Source: Oleiagrimonas sp963747595 (lineage in GTDB: Bacteria > Pseudomonadota > Gammaproteobacteria > Xanthomonadales > Rhodanobacteraceae). From it: 64,000 nucleotides of DNA. The stretch spans positions 1,922,001 to 1,986,000 of the forward strand of contig CAVVFO010000002.1 of assembly GCA_963747595.1 (NCBI GenBank), written 5' to 3'. Of the stretch, positions 29,900 to 39,716 are shown piece by piece. The notes beneath the pieces were generated by a model. It saw only the letters and a program-made list of their open reading frames with translations. It was not told the origin of the DNA and searched no databases. The translations under genes and the position numbers were made by a program. Each line of letters begins with the position of its first letter. Positions within the stretch are counted from its first letter, which is position 1.

Positions 29900-30964
29900 T
29901 CAGGCGCTTTCGCGTGCTTGTTGAACCCGCGCCATGAAGTCGGTAAAAATCGCATCCGCAGGATGCATAGAGCCTTCCACCCATTTCAGCTCCCCTGACT
30001 CTGGCTCACCCCTCAGTACCCAATGACCCGGACAGTCGCGAACACACCAGCTGGCGTACGCCAAACCGAGTTCGACGATAATTGGTTCGTCGTCGCGACG
30101 GATTATATCGGCCGTCAATGTCTGGGAACCTGATAGGTGCGCCACCTTATAGCCCAGACGAACTGCATCCTCGCCGATCTTACTGGGATCAAAGTCGCGG
30201 AGGCCGCTGCCGCTTGCGCGAAAGTCTCCCGGGCGGTTGAAGCGGCGAAACACAAAGGCGCGGTTGCCTGTGACAGTCACACGCACATCGAACTCGTTGG
30301 CAGGCACAAATTCCTGGGCGAGGAAATAGCCGTATTGCAGGTCTGCTTCCGGCGTGGGGCCGTACGGATTTCGTCCGTTGAGGATCTGACCTGCGGCACG
30401 CAGCCGTCGTAGCAGAAGGCGGGCATTTGAAGCAGGCCTGTAGCCTAGAGAAATAGTCCCGGAATTGAACAATTGATCCACGTAGTACAATGCCTCTCGC
30501 CGATTTCGAACAAGCTGGACGTTGGACGATTGGTAACCGATCGCCAGCTTGAGTACGAATGGATAGCTGGCGGTATCGCAGAATCTTATCGCCTGTTCCC
30601 GTGTCCAAGAGATATGGGTGGCCGGTGTCGAGATTCCGGCTGCGGACAAAAAGTAGTATTGGCCGACCTTGTCCTCGAAGTGCCAGCGGCTCTTCAGGGA
30701 CGGAAAGACCGGCATACGCAGCCCTTCCTCGAGAGCGTACATGAAGCGACCTGCATAAAGTCGAGGGTGTGCGGGCGGATCGTAGCGCCACATAAACGCA
30801 TCGCAGCCCGAGATTTGGGTGATGGCATCTTGCGAGAAGACATCCACTGGTATGGTTTTCACCCTCTGCTGCGCCGCAAGTTCAAACCAACGTTTTGAAT
30901 AGGATTGCTGCTCCCCGTTGGCATGCACGACTTCATCCGGCTGAATTGCAATTTTGAGGCTCAT
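29900..30964 (-). CDS. ATP-grasp family protein (RimK-like), function unknown
   Basis: 354-residue protein with ATP-grasp features: YPFVLKLAIGYQSSNVQLV (ATP-binding Lys strand), YFLAQEFVPANEFDVRVTV and EPIIVELGLAYA near the C terminus. ATP-grasp enzymes form acyl-phosphates and join a carboxylate to an amine or thiol. Context (AsnB-like proteins on either side, sulfotransferase, EPS genes) suggests amide or peptide decoration of sugars, but the substrate cannot be read from sequence. No recognisable close family. A truncated paralogue lies directly upstream. Confidence 0.7.
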   Translation of the reverse strand: MSLKIAIQPDEVVHANGEQQSYSKRWFELAAQQRVKTIPVDVFSQDAITQISGCDAFMWRYDPPAHPRLYAGRFMYALEEGLRMPVFPSLKSRWHFEDKVGQYYFLSAAGISTPATHISWTREQAIRFCDTASYPFVLKLAIGYQSSNVQLVRNRREALYYVDQLFNSGTISLGYRPASNARLLLRRLRAAGQILNGRNPYGPTPEADLQYGYFLAQEFVPANEFDVRVTVTGNRAFVFRRFNRPGDFRASGSGLRDFDPSKIGEDAVRLGYKVAHLSGSQTLTADIIRRDDEPIIVELGLAYASWCVRDCPGHWVLRGEPESGELKWVEGSMHPADAIFTDFMARVQQARESA

Positions 30965-31042
30965 GGCGAACTCCCGTATTGAAAAGCTTCAGTTCCATTA
31001 TGGCTCGTAGTGCGCGGCGCCTGTGTATTTCGCCAGAAAAAT

Positions 31043-31339
31043 TTAAAGATTGCCATCCGTTGCGAGGATGGGCTCTACCCATTCCATCGAGCCGGTCGCT
31101 GGATCTTCCGGGAGAGCGCTTGTACCCGGTACATTGGTGAACGACTCCGCTCGAGCAACTCCTGGTCAGCTTCACGATGAACGGCTCGGAGTCGCGATGG
31201 AGGATGAATGCAGAAATATCGAATGCATTGTCTGGAAGAAACTCGTGACCATAGAATTTCGGGCCGTAGACATAGCCATGCTGCAATTCCGCTTCGATCA
31301 TTGGCCATGGAGCTATGACCCCGAATGGGACGTACCTAA
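31043..31339 (-). pseudogene. Truncated ATP-grasp paralogue cut by IS copy B
   Basis: The C-terminal ~100 residues of a second ATP-grasp protein: EAELQHGYVYGPKFYGHEFL and DNAFDISAFILHRDSEPFIV mirror EADLQYGYFLAQEFVPANEF of the intact neighbour, then after one frame change NVPGTSALPEDPATGSMEWV ends at a stop at 31043-31045. The 5' part is replaced by the IS5-family element at 31340, and no 5' remnant is found beyond it, so the insertion came with a deletion. Confidence 0.65.
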
Positions 31340-32527
31340 GGAAACTCTGAATAAGCCTCGGACATTTGGACGTTCAAACGTTGGAGCTGCATGAGGATCA
31401 AATTGCTTGTGAGTGTGGCAATTCGCCACCAATTTTCACGCCTTTTTGGCGTACTTGGCCCCTTTTTGGGGCGGCCCACCAGATCATGGACGCACCTCCG
31501 CTGTCGTGCTCAGTATTCGTCGTCGCGCCATCCAAAGATTGGACAACGCGAACAGCGTGACCAGCTGGGCTGTGTTCTTGGCCAATCCTTTGAAGCGCAC
31601 TTTCTGAAACCCGAACTGGCGTTTGATGACACGGAAAGGGTGCTCGACCTTCGAACGCACCGCCGCTTTGATGGACTCGGTGTGCTTGACTGCTTCCTTC
31701 AGTTCGCTCTCGGGCATCGCCTTGATGCGTCCGCGTTTGGCCGCGATCTGCCACGTCAGGCCACGTTTCGATACCCGTTTCTCGGCTCCGATATAGCCGG
31801 CGTCGGCGTAGACCGCTTCTTCCTTGCCATGCAGCAGTTTGCCCACTTCGACCACGTCGGCGACATTCGCTGATGTCCCTGTCACGGTATGGGTCAGGCC
31901 CGACTCCGCATCCACGCCAATGTGCGCCTTCATGCCGAAGTACCACTGGTTGCCCTTGCGCGTTGAATGCATCTCGGGATCGCGCTTTCCAGTCTGATTC
32001 TTGGTCGAAGACGGCGCATGGATGAGTGTGGCATCAACGATGGTGCCTTGGCGCATCATCATGCCCCGATCGCCCAGGTCGGCGTTGACCGCCTCCAGGA
32101 TCTTTGGCGCCAGGCCGTGCGTTTCCAGCAGGCGCCGGAAGTTCAAGATGGTGGTTTCATCCGGGACGCTGGCACGCGCCAGCGACAGGCCGGCAAAGCG
32201 CCGCAAGGGCGCCACTTCGTACAGCGCTTCCTCCATCGCCGGATCGCTATAGCCAAACCAATTTTGCATCAGATGCACACGCAACATGGTGGCCAACGCA
32301 TACGGGCGCCGGCCGTTGCCGGCTTTGGGATAGGCCGGCTCGATCAAGGCAAGCAACGCATCCCATGGCACGACCTGCTCCATCTCCTCGAGGAATCGTT
32401 CGCGCCGAGTTTTCTTGCGCTTGCCGGCGTACTCGGCATCGGAGAAACTGAGCTGTGTCATCGATTTGGGCACTTGCGTTTGGACGGCTAATTGTACGAG
32501 ATTGGCGAGGACTTGTTCAGAGTTTCC
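31340..32527 (-). mobile_element. IS5-family element, copy B (intact transposase)
   Basis: About 1188 bp between GGAAACTCTGAATAAG (31340) and inverted CTTGTTCAGAGTTTCC (to 32527). Flanked by CTAA on the left and CTAG on the right, a possible 3-bp CTA duplication. Inverted relative to copy A, with 7.4 kb between them. It carries the same twin A5-loop hairpins. Confidence 0.88.
31484..32473 (-). CDS. IS5-family transposase, copy B
   Basis: Complete 329-residue DDE transposase. It starts at GTG 32473 (VPKSMTQLSFSDAEYAGKRK) or ATG 32461. Domains: DUF772-type N terminus (YSDPAMEEALYEVAPLRRFA), catalytic D in GTIVDATLIHAPSS, second D in YADAGYIGAEKR, and a C-terminal E in the SKVEHPFRVIKRQFGF segment. 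Length and motifs are normal for this IS5 subgroup, so the copy is potentially active and could supply copy A in trans. Confidence 0.93.
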   Translation of the reverse strand: MPKSMTQLSFSDAEYAGKRKKTRRERFLEEMEQVVPWDALLALIEPAYPKAGNGRRPYALATMLRVHLMQNWFGYSDPAMEEALYEVAPLRRFAGLSLARASVPDETTILNFRRLLETHGLAPKILEAVNADLGDRGMMMRQGTIVDATLIHAPSSTKNQTGKRDPEMHSTRKGNQWYFGMKAHIGVDAESGLTHTVTGTSANVADVVEVGKLLHGKEEAVYADAGYIGAEKRVSKRGLTWQIAAKRGRIKAMPESELKEAVKHTESIKAAVRSKVEHPFRVIKRQFGFQKVRFKGLAKNTAQLVTLFALSNLWMARRRILSTTAEVRP

Positions 32528-32562
32528 CTAGGGAAACTTTGTATAAAGTTGATCAGCATGAG

Positions 32563-33525
32563 TCATTTGCGTTCAGACATATTGCTGAATATTTTTCGCG
32601 CGAGACCCCATCCTTCCCGGGTCAGACGGCTGTGGACGCGATAACCAGCTCTTGCCAGAAGGGACGGTGAGTGGGTAATCCCGCTTAGAGGATAGCCACA
32701 ACACTTGAGCGTATCGCCCGCAACGGATTCAAAAATGGCTTGGGAACGCGCGGACATGCTCTTTCTCCAACTGCCTGCCTTGTCGGTTTTCAACGATGAT
32801 CGCTCCTCGACGAAACGCTGCGTAATGCCACCGTCATCGCTTCCGGTAATGAAATGCTCTAGGGAGCGCATGGTTGTTTCCGGATGCAAAAGTAGATCTT
32901 CGTATCGGATTTCGAGGTACCGGCCGTGCAGCGCGCTAGAGCTGCGCTGTGCCATTTGAATATATCTGCGCCAGTGGACGGCGGCCGAATAGGTGTTCTG
33001 GTGCCCCCAAGTCACTCCCTTGTGCGATAGTGCGCAATCCCGTCCGTCGCGTATCACGTGGATCACCCGACAGTCCGGAAAAAGACTGTTCAACAGATCC
33101 AGATGACGCCCAAACACGGGATACTTCGATCCGATCCTGCGCTTGCCTGTTTGCTCGGCGATCTGACTCAGAATATCCGTTGCCATCGCCGTGAAGGTCG
33201 GCGCTGCAACCGCCACCTTCCGCCAGTCGATTTCGATGTTGTAGTTGCGGGAAAGTATCGAGAAGAACTCATCCTTGCGAAGATCCTGCCACAGACGTCG
33301 ACGGTGCTCGTCCCGGCGAAGATCGCCGTACCGCGCCAGACGCAAGCCGAACGAGACGATGAATTGCCCTTCATTGACGAAACCCGCGTCAAAGTAGTCG
33401 CACAACAGCTTGTTGACCCAGGTCGTTCCGGAACGGGCAAATCCGGTAAGAAACAATGGTGCCTGCGGCTCCCCCGCAGCGGCAACCGCCGGAACCGCAC
33501 CTGTGTCAGCCGACGTCCGGTTCAT
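32563..33525 (-). CDS. Sulfotransferase family protein
   Basis: 320-residue PAPS-dependent sulfotransferase. PLFLTGFARSGTTWVNKLL (about residues 24-42) is the 5'-phosphosulfate loop and RVIHVIRDGRDCALSH the 3'-phosphate site; YLEIRYEDLLLHPETTM follows as in the family. It would sulfate a hydroxyl of the EPS or of a carrier-linked precursor. Its ATG overlaps the stop of the glycosyltransferase upstream by 4 bp, so it is the last gene of the 24-kb minus-strand operon. Intact. It starts 1 kb from IS copy B. Confidence 0.88.
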   Translation of the reverse strand: MNRTSADTGAVPAVAAAGEPQAPLFLTGFARSGTTWVNKLLCDYFDAGFVNEGQFIVSFGLRLARYGDLRRDEHRRRLWQDLRKDEFFSILSRNYNIEIDWRKVAVAAPTFTAMATDILSQIAEQTGKRRIGSKYPVFGRHLDLLNSLFPDCRVIHVIRDGRDCALSHKGVTWGHQNTYSAAVHWRRYIQMAQRSSSALHGRYLEIRYEDLLLHPETTMRSLEHFITGSDDGGITQRFVEERSSLKTDKAGSWRKSMSARSQAIFESVAGDTLKCCGYPLSGITHSPSLLARAGYRVHSRLTREGWGLARKIFSNMSERK

Positions 33526-34772
33526 CCTGCGCTCTCCGTGGAGACCTGATCAAACATCTTCGCCAGCAAGGTTGCGTTCTCGCGTCTTGAATACCTGGCT
33601 ATCGCATGTTGCCTGACGCGTGGAGCATGGCCGGCACGCAAGGCCTCGATGAAAGCCATCAGACGTGTCTCGATCGTCGCAGCATCGTCGAGCGGTACGC
33701 ACTCCGCACCCCCGGTCTCGCGCAATATCGCGGCGGTATCCCCCTGCTCTCCGACGAGTGCAAAAATCGGCCTGCCGATCCGCAGGTATTCGTATACCTT
33801 GGCAGGAATCTGATCATTGAATTTGTTGCCCTGGAACAGCAGCAGGCCATCCGCGTCTGCCTGTTCGATCAAAGCCTCGCTGTTTGCAATGGGCGGAGCC
33901 AGGGTGACCATGCCGTCAAGGTGCCGCCGCCGTATTTCATCCGCATACATGCCTTCGGAACCACTCGCACGCAGCACGATCCGCACGTCATCTTCGGTCA
34001 GCCTGCCCGCGGATCGGAGATTCGCGAGTGCGGTGAAGAACGGCCGCGGGTCCCGGCCATCGGGATACAGGATACCGCTGTGCACGAGCCGCAGCGGCGG
34101 CCGGGATTGGCGATCCGCCGCTTCTGGCAGCCCGGAAAATGCCGCTTCATCATAACCATTCGGAACCACGGCCATGCGGCCTTCACGGGAAACCTCCGGA
34201 TATTGCTCAGCGTAACGGCGCATGGCACCGGGCGTGGTGAATACAACACGCCGCGCACGGCTCAGCACCCGCTGCTCCCAGCGGTTTTGCGAAGAAACGG
34301 AAAACTGGTTGCCTGACTCCACGGAGCTCACCACGGGATCCCGGAAATCCGCGATCCAGGGCAAGCCGGTCATGCGGCTCAATGTGCTGGCGATGCTGTG
34401 CGCGGTCATGATGGGATAGGTGGACCAGATCGCACTGATCCGGTGGCGGCGGATCAGCCGCAAGCCTTGCCACACGGCCGCGGGCCACCATGTGGCCCAG
34501 CGATCCGGTTGCGCCAGAAAGCCGGGGTATTTGCCCCGGAACGACAAATGGCGTCGCGCGTCCAGCGCGAATGCCCTGTGCACGCGACAGTGGTCGGGAA
34601 TCAGACCGATGTTTGCGGTATCCACGCGCGGGAACGCTGCTGGGTTGGCAGACAGGACTGTCGGTTCCCAGCCCTGATCCGGAAGGTACCGCACGAAACC
34701 CAAAGTCCGCAGATGTCCACTGCCCATGGCTACGGGAGGAAAGTGGAAGGCGATCATCAAGACTCTGTTCAC
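33522..34772 (-). CDS. Glycosyltransferase, GT4-like
   Basis: 416 residues from GTG 34772, 4 bp after the O-ligase stop; a TTG at 34790 would overlap it. VLMIAFHFPPVAMGSGHLRT at the N terminus, WIADFRDPVV, VVFTTPGAMRR, VVPNGYDEAAF and IPAKVYEYLRIGRPIFAL (nucleotide-sugar-binding end) give a GT-B fold of the GT4 type. It would add a sugar from a nucleotide donor to the lipid-linked unit at the cytoplasmic face. Intact, unlike several other transferases of the operon. Confidence 0.87.
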   Translation of the reverse strand: MNRVLMIAFHFPPVAMGSGHLRTLGFVRYLPDQGWEPTVLSANPAAFPRVDTANIGLIPDHCRVHRAFALDARRHLSFRGKYPGFLAQPDRWATWWPAAVWQGLRLIRRHRISAIWSTYPIMTAHSIASTLSRMTGLPWIADFRDPVVSSVESGNQFSVSSQNRWEQRVLSRARRVVFTTPGAMRRYAEQYPEVSREGRMAVVPNGYDEAAFSGLPEAADRQSRPPLRLVHSGILYPDGRDPRPFFTALANLRSAGRLTEDDVRIVLRASGSEGMYADEIRRRHLDGMVTLAPPIANSEALIEQADADGLLLFQGNKFNDQIPAKVYEYLRIGRPIFALVGEQGDTAAILRETGGAECVPLDDAATIETRLMAFIEALRAGHAPRVRQHAIARYSRRENATLLAKMFDQVSTESAG

Positions 34773-34776
34773 GCCG

Positions 34777-36098
34777 TCAGTCCGCCGCAATGCGGTGCAT
34801 TACCGGCGATCGCAACAACGCGCCGGAGGTGCCATGGTGATGGTCTGCGGTACGTCGGCTTGCGGATTGCCGTAAATGAAGCCGCAGCAGCGCGCACAAC
34901 GCCATCAACTGATAGGTCAGGTCAAAGTAGGTCATGGGCAGGAAGGCGCCTCCCACCATGAATGCAACCAACGCCACCTGCAACATTGAGGCAAGGTCAT
35001 ATGCCCATTTCTGATCAGGCACATCCCGCGTCTTCTTCCTCACGCGACTGCAATTCCTCCAACTTGCAGCCAACAGCGCAAGGAAAAGAGCCAGCCCCGG
35101 TAAACCCTGCTCGCTCATCACGCGGAAATAAATGCTGTGTATGGCGCGTTGCTTGGAGCCCGCTGGTGCAAACGTGTTCCAGAACGAGAGGTTTTTATAA
35201 TCGTCGAAGCCCCCGCCCGTCAGTGGATGATGGAAGGCCACGTTGGCGGCAAACTTCCAGGAGCGTATCCGGGACTCGGCCGAGTTCGTTTGCGCGGCGT
35301 TGTGCAGGGTGTCCATGCGGGCCGTCCATTTCGGGGGCATGAAGTGATAGGCGACAGCCCCGACCACCAGATGCAGCCAGCACCACTGCGGTCCGCCTCC
35401 GACTCTTGAGGAACAGAGCTGCCGCTGACAATGGCCAGCCCAATCAGCCCGCCGCGCGAGTAGGTTCCAAGCACCGCAATCACCGTCAAGAACATGCCGA
35501 CGCCCAAGGCGACCCGTACGGCTTTTCTTGTGGAGTGCAGCTGCAGATATCGAATAAGCGGCAAAATCATGCACAGCGCCATGGCCAGAGCGTTGTTATC
35601 CGCGATGAAGCTTCCGGGTGGCCCCAGCACGTGATTGACGCCACCTTGAAGCACGGTGAACACCCCGCCCTTGAAGCCGTAGAACCCGAGGGAAACCACG
35701 ATCATCCATACCAGCCAGTGCATGCGTTCGCGATTGTTGACCAGCATGAATGTCACGAACACCATGATCAGGATTTTCAGGAACTCCTGAAATTCTTCCA
35801 CTGCCGCATCCGGCACAACGGCGAAGAGTGTAGTGATGCCGGTCCAGGCCAAAAAAACACACAGCAAAACGCTGACTGCGCAAAACGGGATCTTTTTCCT
35901 CTCCTTGCTGAACACGAGGCTTGCGAGCGTGACGATCGCAACCAGCTCAACCCACGGGAAGCTGTAGGCGAAGCCATAGCACAACCTGTGCGGATTCATG
36001 TAGCCCAGCCATGACCACACCAGCAGCCCGATGAACGGCCGCATCAGAATGTAGGGAATCATTCCGAAGATGAACAATGCGAGGGCAATGTCGCGCAT
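34777..36098 (-). CDS. Exosortase A-associated O-glycosylation ligase-like protein, one frame break
   Basis: Polytopic membrane protein of the O-antigen ligase/polymerase fold, starting MRDIALALFIFGMIPYIL, the usual opening of the XrtA-associated putative O-glycosylation ligase. About ten hydrophobic segments; YSRGGLIGLAIV is the ligase signature. Near 35415 the frame changes and homology resumes with VVGAVAYHFMPPKWTARMDT, then HPLTGGGFDDYK and the last membrane segments, ending at 34777. Family context suggests it joins glycan to acceptor (possibly PEP-CTERM proteins) in the periplasm. The start lies 4 bp after the previous stop. Confidence 0.82.
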
Positions 36099-36102
36099 GG
36101 CG

Positions 36103-37219
36103 TCAGCCTCGTTCCAGTTGCAGCATGAGCGCATCCATGAAGAATTTGGTCGCCCAGTTCGGATACCGGCGCTTCATGTAGCCGCCTTTCAACGGATGCG
36201 AGCCGGGCATGCCACCGCGCGTTCCATCGTTGTCGGCAGTCAGGTTCTGGATGGACAGATTGAACCGGTTGGCACGCTCCGCCGGCGGGGTTCCATGATG
36301 CGTCACCGGTTTCCCTGGCCAGGCGCTGCCAGATGATGGCCATTTGTGCATTGCCGGTCACGCATGTCCAGCGCGCGGCCGGTCGCCATCTTGCATCCAG
36401 CCGCCCCGGCAAGGCTCCGTCGCGGCGTTGGGTCTCCGCCACGGACCGCGCGATACGTGTAGCAGCATCCACGAATGCCGTGTTTGCGGCGATCAGACCG
36501 ACTTCCAGGATGCCGCGCGTGGCGTAGGCAATGGTGTGCGTGAGCGGTCGATCATTGTCCTCCAGGTCGTTGTTTTCCAGCCAGCCGTTGGGATGCATCT
36601 GGGTGAGCGCCCATTCCACGTTGCGCACGGCGGCTTCGACGTACCTGGGCTCGTCGAGGTGGCGACCGGCCTGGGCCAATCCAAAGGCCACGCGGGTGTT
36701 GTAGGTATTCAATCCATGTGCGGCGAAGGGCGAAGCAAAGCGCCGCCACGCGCCGTCCGGATCCTGCGCCTCCACCAGCCAGTCGGCCGCGCGTACCAGC
36801 GAATCACGAAACCGCGCATCCTGCGTCTGCTGCCACGCGGCCAGCCAGCCGAACAGTACTTGTCCGGTATTGAAAATGGTCGGCACGATCTGCGTCGCGT
36901 CCATCGTGCCCGCGCGCACGCCGCCCTCGGCAAGCTGGATGTCGGACTCCCACTGCGCCATGCGGATGGCACGTTCACGGTATTCCCTGTTACCGGAAAA
37001 ATCCGCATAGCGGAAGAAGGTCGGAATGATGTAGCCGGTCGTTTCCGGATAGGCGCCCGCCCATCGGCGCTTCGCCACGTCATAATGCGCGCTGACCCCG
37101 TCCGAACCGGAGGCATCCTGGGCACGCGCCAGCCATTCGGCCGCAGCTTGCAGTCCACGACGCGCATCGACGCTCGGGCGCGCCGATCGGCCGGGAAAGA
37201 ATCTGGCCACCATGTTCAT
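36103..37219 (-). CDS. Six-hairpin/toroid protein of unknown function, one frame break
   Basis: Starts at ATG 37219 overlapping the ATP-grasp stop (ATGA). An alpha/alpha toroid is suggested by repeated helical units: AAEWLARAQDASGSDGVSAH, GYIIPTFFRYAD, IFNTGQVLFGWLAAWQQT, WLVEAQDPDGAWRR and YATRGILEVGLIAANTAFV, typical of six-hairpin glycosidase-like or prenyltransferase/cyclase-like folds. Near 36300 the frame shifts and the proper end is PAERANRFNLSIQNLTADND, then KGGYMKRRYPNWATKFFMDA, stop at 36103. No signal peptide, so it acts in the cytoplasm. Proteins of this kind occur in other exosortase A loci; function unknown. Confidence 0.65.
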
Positions 37220-38422
37220 GGCTTGCTCCCGGCTGCACGCGACCCCGGCATCATCTTCGCAGTACGAGCGCGCAGCGCACGGCGGACGCGCCGTGCACCT
37301 TGAATCAGACATGGTGCGGGATCCCCCCAGCGCCATAATGCGTCGCGTACACCGTCAACGCCTTCGAAACCCTGCCTCGGCCGCTGATGCTGGGCGGCGG
37401 CAGACTGCCTGTCTTCGGAGCGCATATGCCAGGCCAGCGATCGTCTTGCCGGTGCAGACGCGGACCAGGGACGATCCAGTTCGGCGCAGTACGCCGCGTA
37501 CGGCAGGTTGACACCGTTGAGCGCGGCCACTTCGGCCTGGTAATCCGTACGGCCGATGGTGGGTTCCACCATGCGGAAATCGCCACTGCGCACATCGCGC
37601 TTGTATTCCATCCCTGCCATTCCGATCACACCTGCTTCCTGAAAAAATCGCGCCGTCAATGCGGACAGTTCCGCATCGGCATCCGGTGCCGGCATGCAGC
37701 TCGCCGTGCCCCCCACCTGCGGCGGCCAGGAACGGATCTTGCGCCCGGTGAACGATGCTGTCACCTGCCCCTGCCTGTCGAGATACTGCAGGCAGAAATA
37801 GATATTGGAATCCGGACCCTCGGTCCATTCCTGCACCACTACGTCGGCCATCACCGGAAGGATGCGGCGGATCAACTCGGTGGCTTCCGCGACACTCTCC
37901 ACCCGATACGCCTTCTTGAAATGCTGCCCGTATCCGGCATGCCGCTCGCCCGGCTTGATCACCACCGGATAATGCAAAGTCTCCAGCGCAGGCAGATCTG
38001 CCAGCGTGCGGATGTGCACCAGCGGCGGAATGGGGCTGTCGAGTTGTTCGGCCAGACGCTGGAATCCCTGCTTGTGCTGCAGTGCATCCACGAGCTCGAT
38101 GGATGGCAGGCTGAAACGGTAGAGCGCCGCGAGCCGATCGCGATGGTGCGACACCATCTTGACGCTTTCCTCCTGGGTCAAGAACAATACCGGACGCAGG
38201 CCGGAAAACTGCGTGGTGCCCAGACGCACCAGTTCTTCGACCAGCGGTTCGCCATGCAGGGCCGCTATCTTCAAGCGGCTTCGCAGCGCGGGTGTGCATT
38301 TCCGGGCGCCGCTCATCGGAATCCAGCAACCACACCGGCACTCGCGCATGCGCAAGGCTGCGTGCCACACCCAGGCCGTTCAGACCCGCACCCAGTACCA
38401 CTGCAGGCGTATCAACGGCCAT
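37216..38422 (-). CDS. Exosortase-locus ATP-grasp protein, one frame break
   Basis: About 400 residues. The N-terminal Rossmann-like strand is AVVLGAGLNGLGVARSLAHA; ATP-grasp motifs follow: YPVVIKPGERHAGYGQHFKK, DVVVQEWTEGPDSNIYF and FRMVEPTIGRTDYQAEVA. The frame changes near 38285, joining RRPEMHTR to RLKIAALHGEPLVEELV. The start ATG 38422 overlaps the upstream glycosyltransferase by 11 bp. It resembles carbamoyl-phosphate-synthase-like ATP-grasp proteins that ligate amino groups to carboxylates. It probably modifies an EPS precursor; distinct from the ATP-grasp at 29.9 kb. Confidence 0.75.
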
Positions 38423-39716
38423 GCATGCCCCCTTCGGTTTTCCGCGTCCGGTCGAGCACATCGGCATAGACGGCGCGGTAGCGCGCCACACTCGCTTGCC
38501 ACGTGCGTTCGCGCTCCACGAACGCGCGACCGTTGGCGATCACATCGTCCCATGTCTCCGGGTGTTTTCATCAGATCGATCAGCCAATCCGCGAGGGCCT
38601 CGGCCGATCCTGCGCGGAAAAAATGACCATTGTATCCATCGCTGATCAGTTCGCCGTGCCCACCCACATCCGAAGCCGCCACCAGCTTGCCCATGGCCAT
38701 CGCCTCCAGCGGTTTCAGAGGCGTCACCAGGTCGGTGAGCCGTCGCGAGATGCGCGGGTAGACCATGACATCCATGACACTGTAGTAGCGGCCGACATCG
38801 GCATGCGGCACGCGCCCGGTGAAATGCACGGCGCCTTCCACGCCAAGCTCGGTCGCTCAGCCTTTTCAAATTGTCTTCCTGCGGCCCGCCGCCCACCAGC
38901 ATCAGTCGTGCCTGCGGCTCGGCATGCAGCACCAGCGGCATCGCCTGCAGCAACACATCCAGTCCCTCGTAGGCGTAGAACGAACCGGCGAATCCCAGGG
39001 TCTTGCCGGGCGTGAGTCCGTATTGCTGCGCCAACGCGGCATCGATCGGGGTCTTGAATGGAAACTCCGGATACATCCACGGCATTGGGGATGACAGTGA
39101 TCTTGTTCGCGGGAATGCCGCGTTCCAGCATGTCGCGGCGCAACCCTCGCAGATCGTGGTCACGGCATCGGCACGTCGCAACGCGCGGGTTTCCAGCGCG
39201 CGCGTCAACCGATAACGCGGCCCCCACTCGCGCGCCGTGCCATGATCGACGGCGGCGTCTTCCCAGAATGCACGGACCTCGTACACCACCGGGATGCCCG
39301 CAGTCCGCCCGACCTCCAGCGCAGGCAACGCGTTCAGCACCGGCGAATGCGCGTGGATGATGTCCGGGCGCACGCTGTCTACGACTTCCGCAAGCCGAGT
39401 GCTCAAGGTGCTCATCAAGGCGCGATACTGGATCAGCGGCAGCCTCGCTGTCAGGCCCGACGCGGGCGGGGTGCGGTGAGAACATCCAGTCTCCGATGGT
39501 CTCTTCGCGCTGATCGCCACTGTCCTGCTTGGGGCTGGTCAGCTGAAAGGTTTCCCATCCCAGCGCACGCTGCTGGGTGAGGATGGCGAGCGTCCGGAAC
39601 GTGTAACCACTATGCAGCGGAAGCGAATGATCGAGCACGTGCAGGATGCGCAATGGGCGATCGGCAGATTCCGCCAGTCGGGAATCGCGGCGGGCGAGGT
39701 CGAGTTTGGCGTTCAC
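38412..39716 (-). pseudogene. PEP-CTERM/exosortase A-associated glycosyltransferase, several frame breaks
   Basis: Begins at GTG 39716, overlapping the upstream stop (GTGA). RILHVLDHSLPLHSGYTFRT and RALGWETFQLTSPKQDSGDQ are signatures of the exosortase-A-associated GT4 subfamily. Pieces in order: that N terminus (to ~39480), HAHSPVLNALPALEVGRTAG and YEVRAFWEDAAVDHGTAREW (to ~39140), ERGIPANKITVIPNAVD (short), LGFAGSFYAYEGLDVLLQAM (to ~38860), VHFTGRVPHADVGRYYSVMD and LVTPLKPLEAMAMGKLVAAS (to ~38560), ending VARYRAVYADVLDRTRKTEG at 38412. At least four indels, no in-frame nonsense codon needed. Confidence 0.78.

Noticed and set aside
18798..31339. Lasso-peptide cluster, suggested by AsnB-like proteins and ATP-grasp
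   Set aside because: No precursor-peptide gene, no transglutaminase-like protease and no RRE protein were found; EPS context is stronger.
22797..32527. Composite transposon made by IS copies A and B
   Set aside because: The transposase genes differ too much and copy A is degenerate; no shared outer target duplication.
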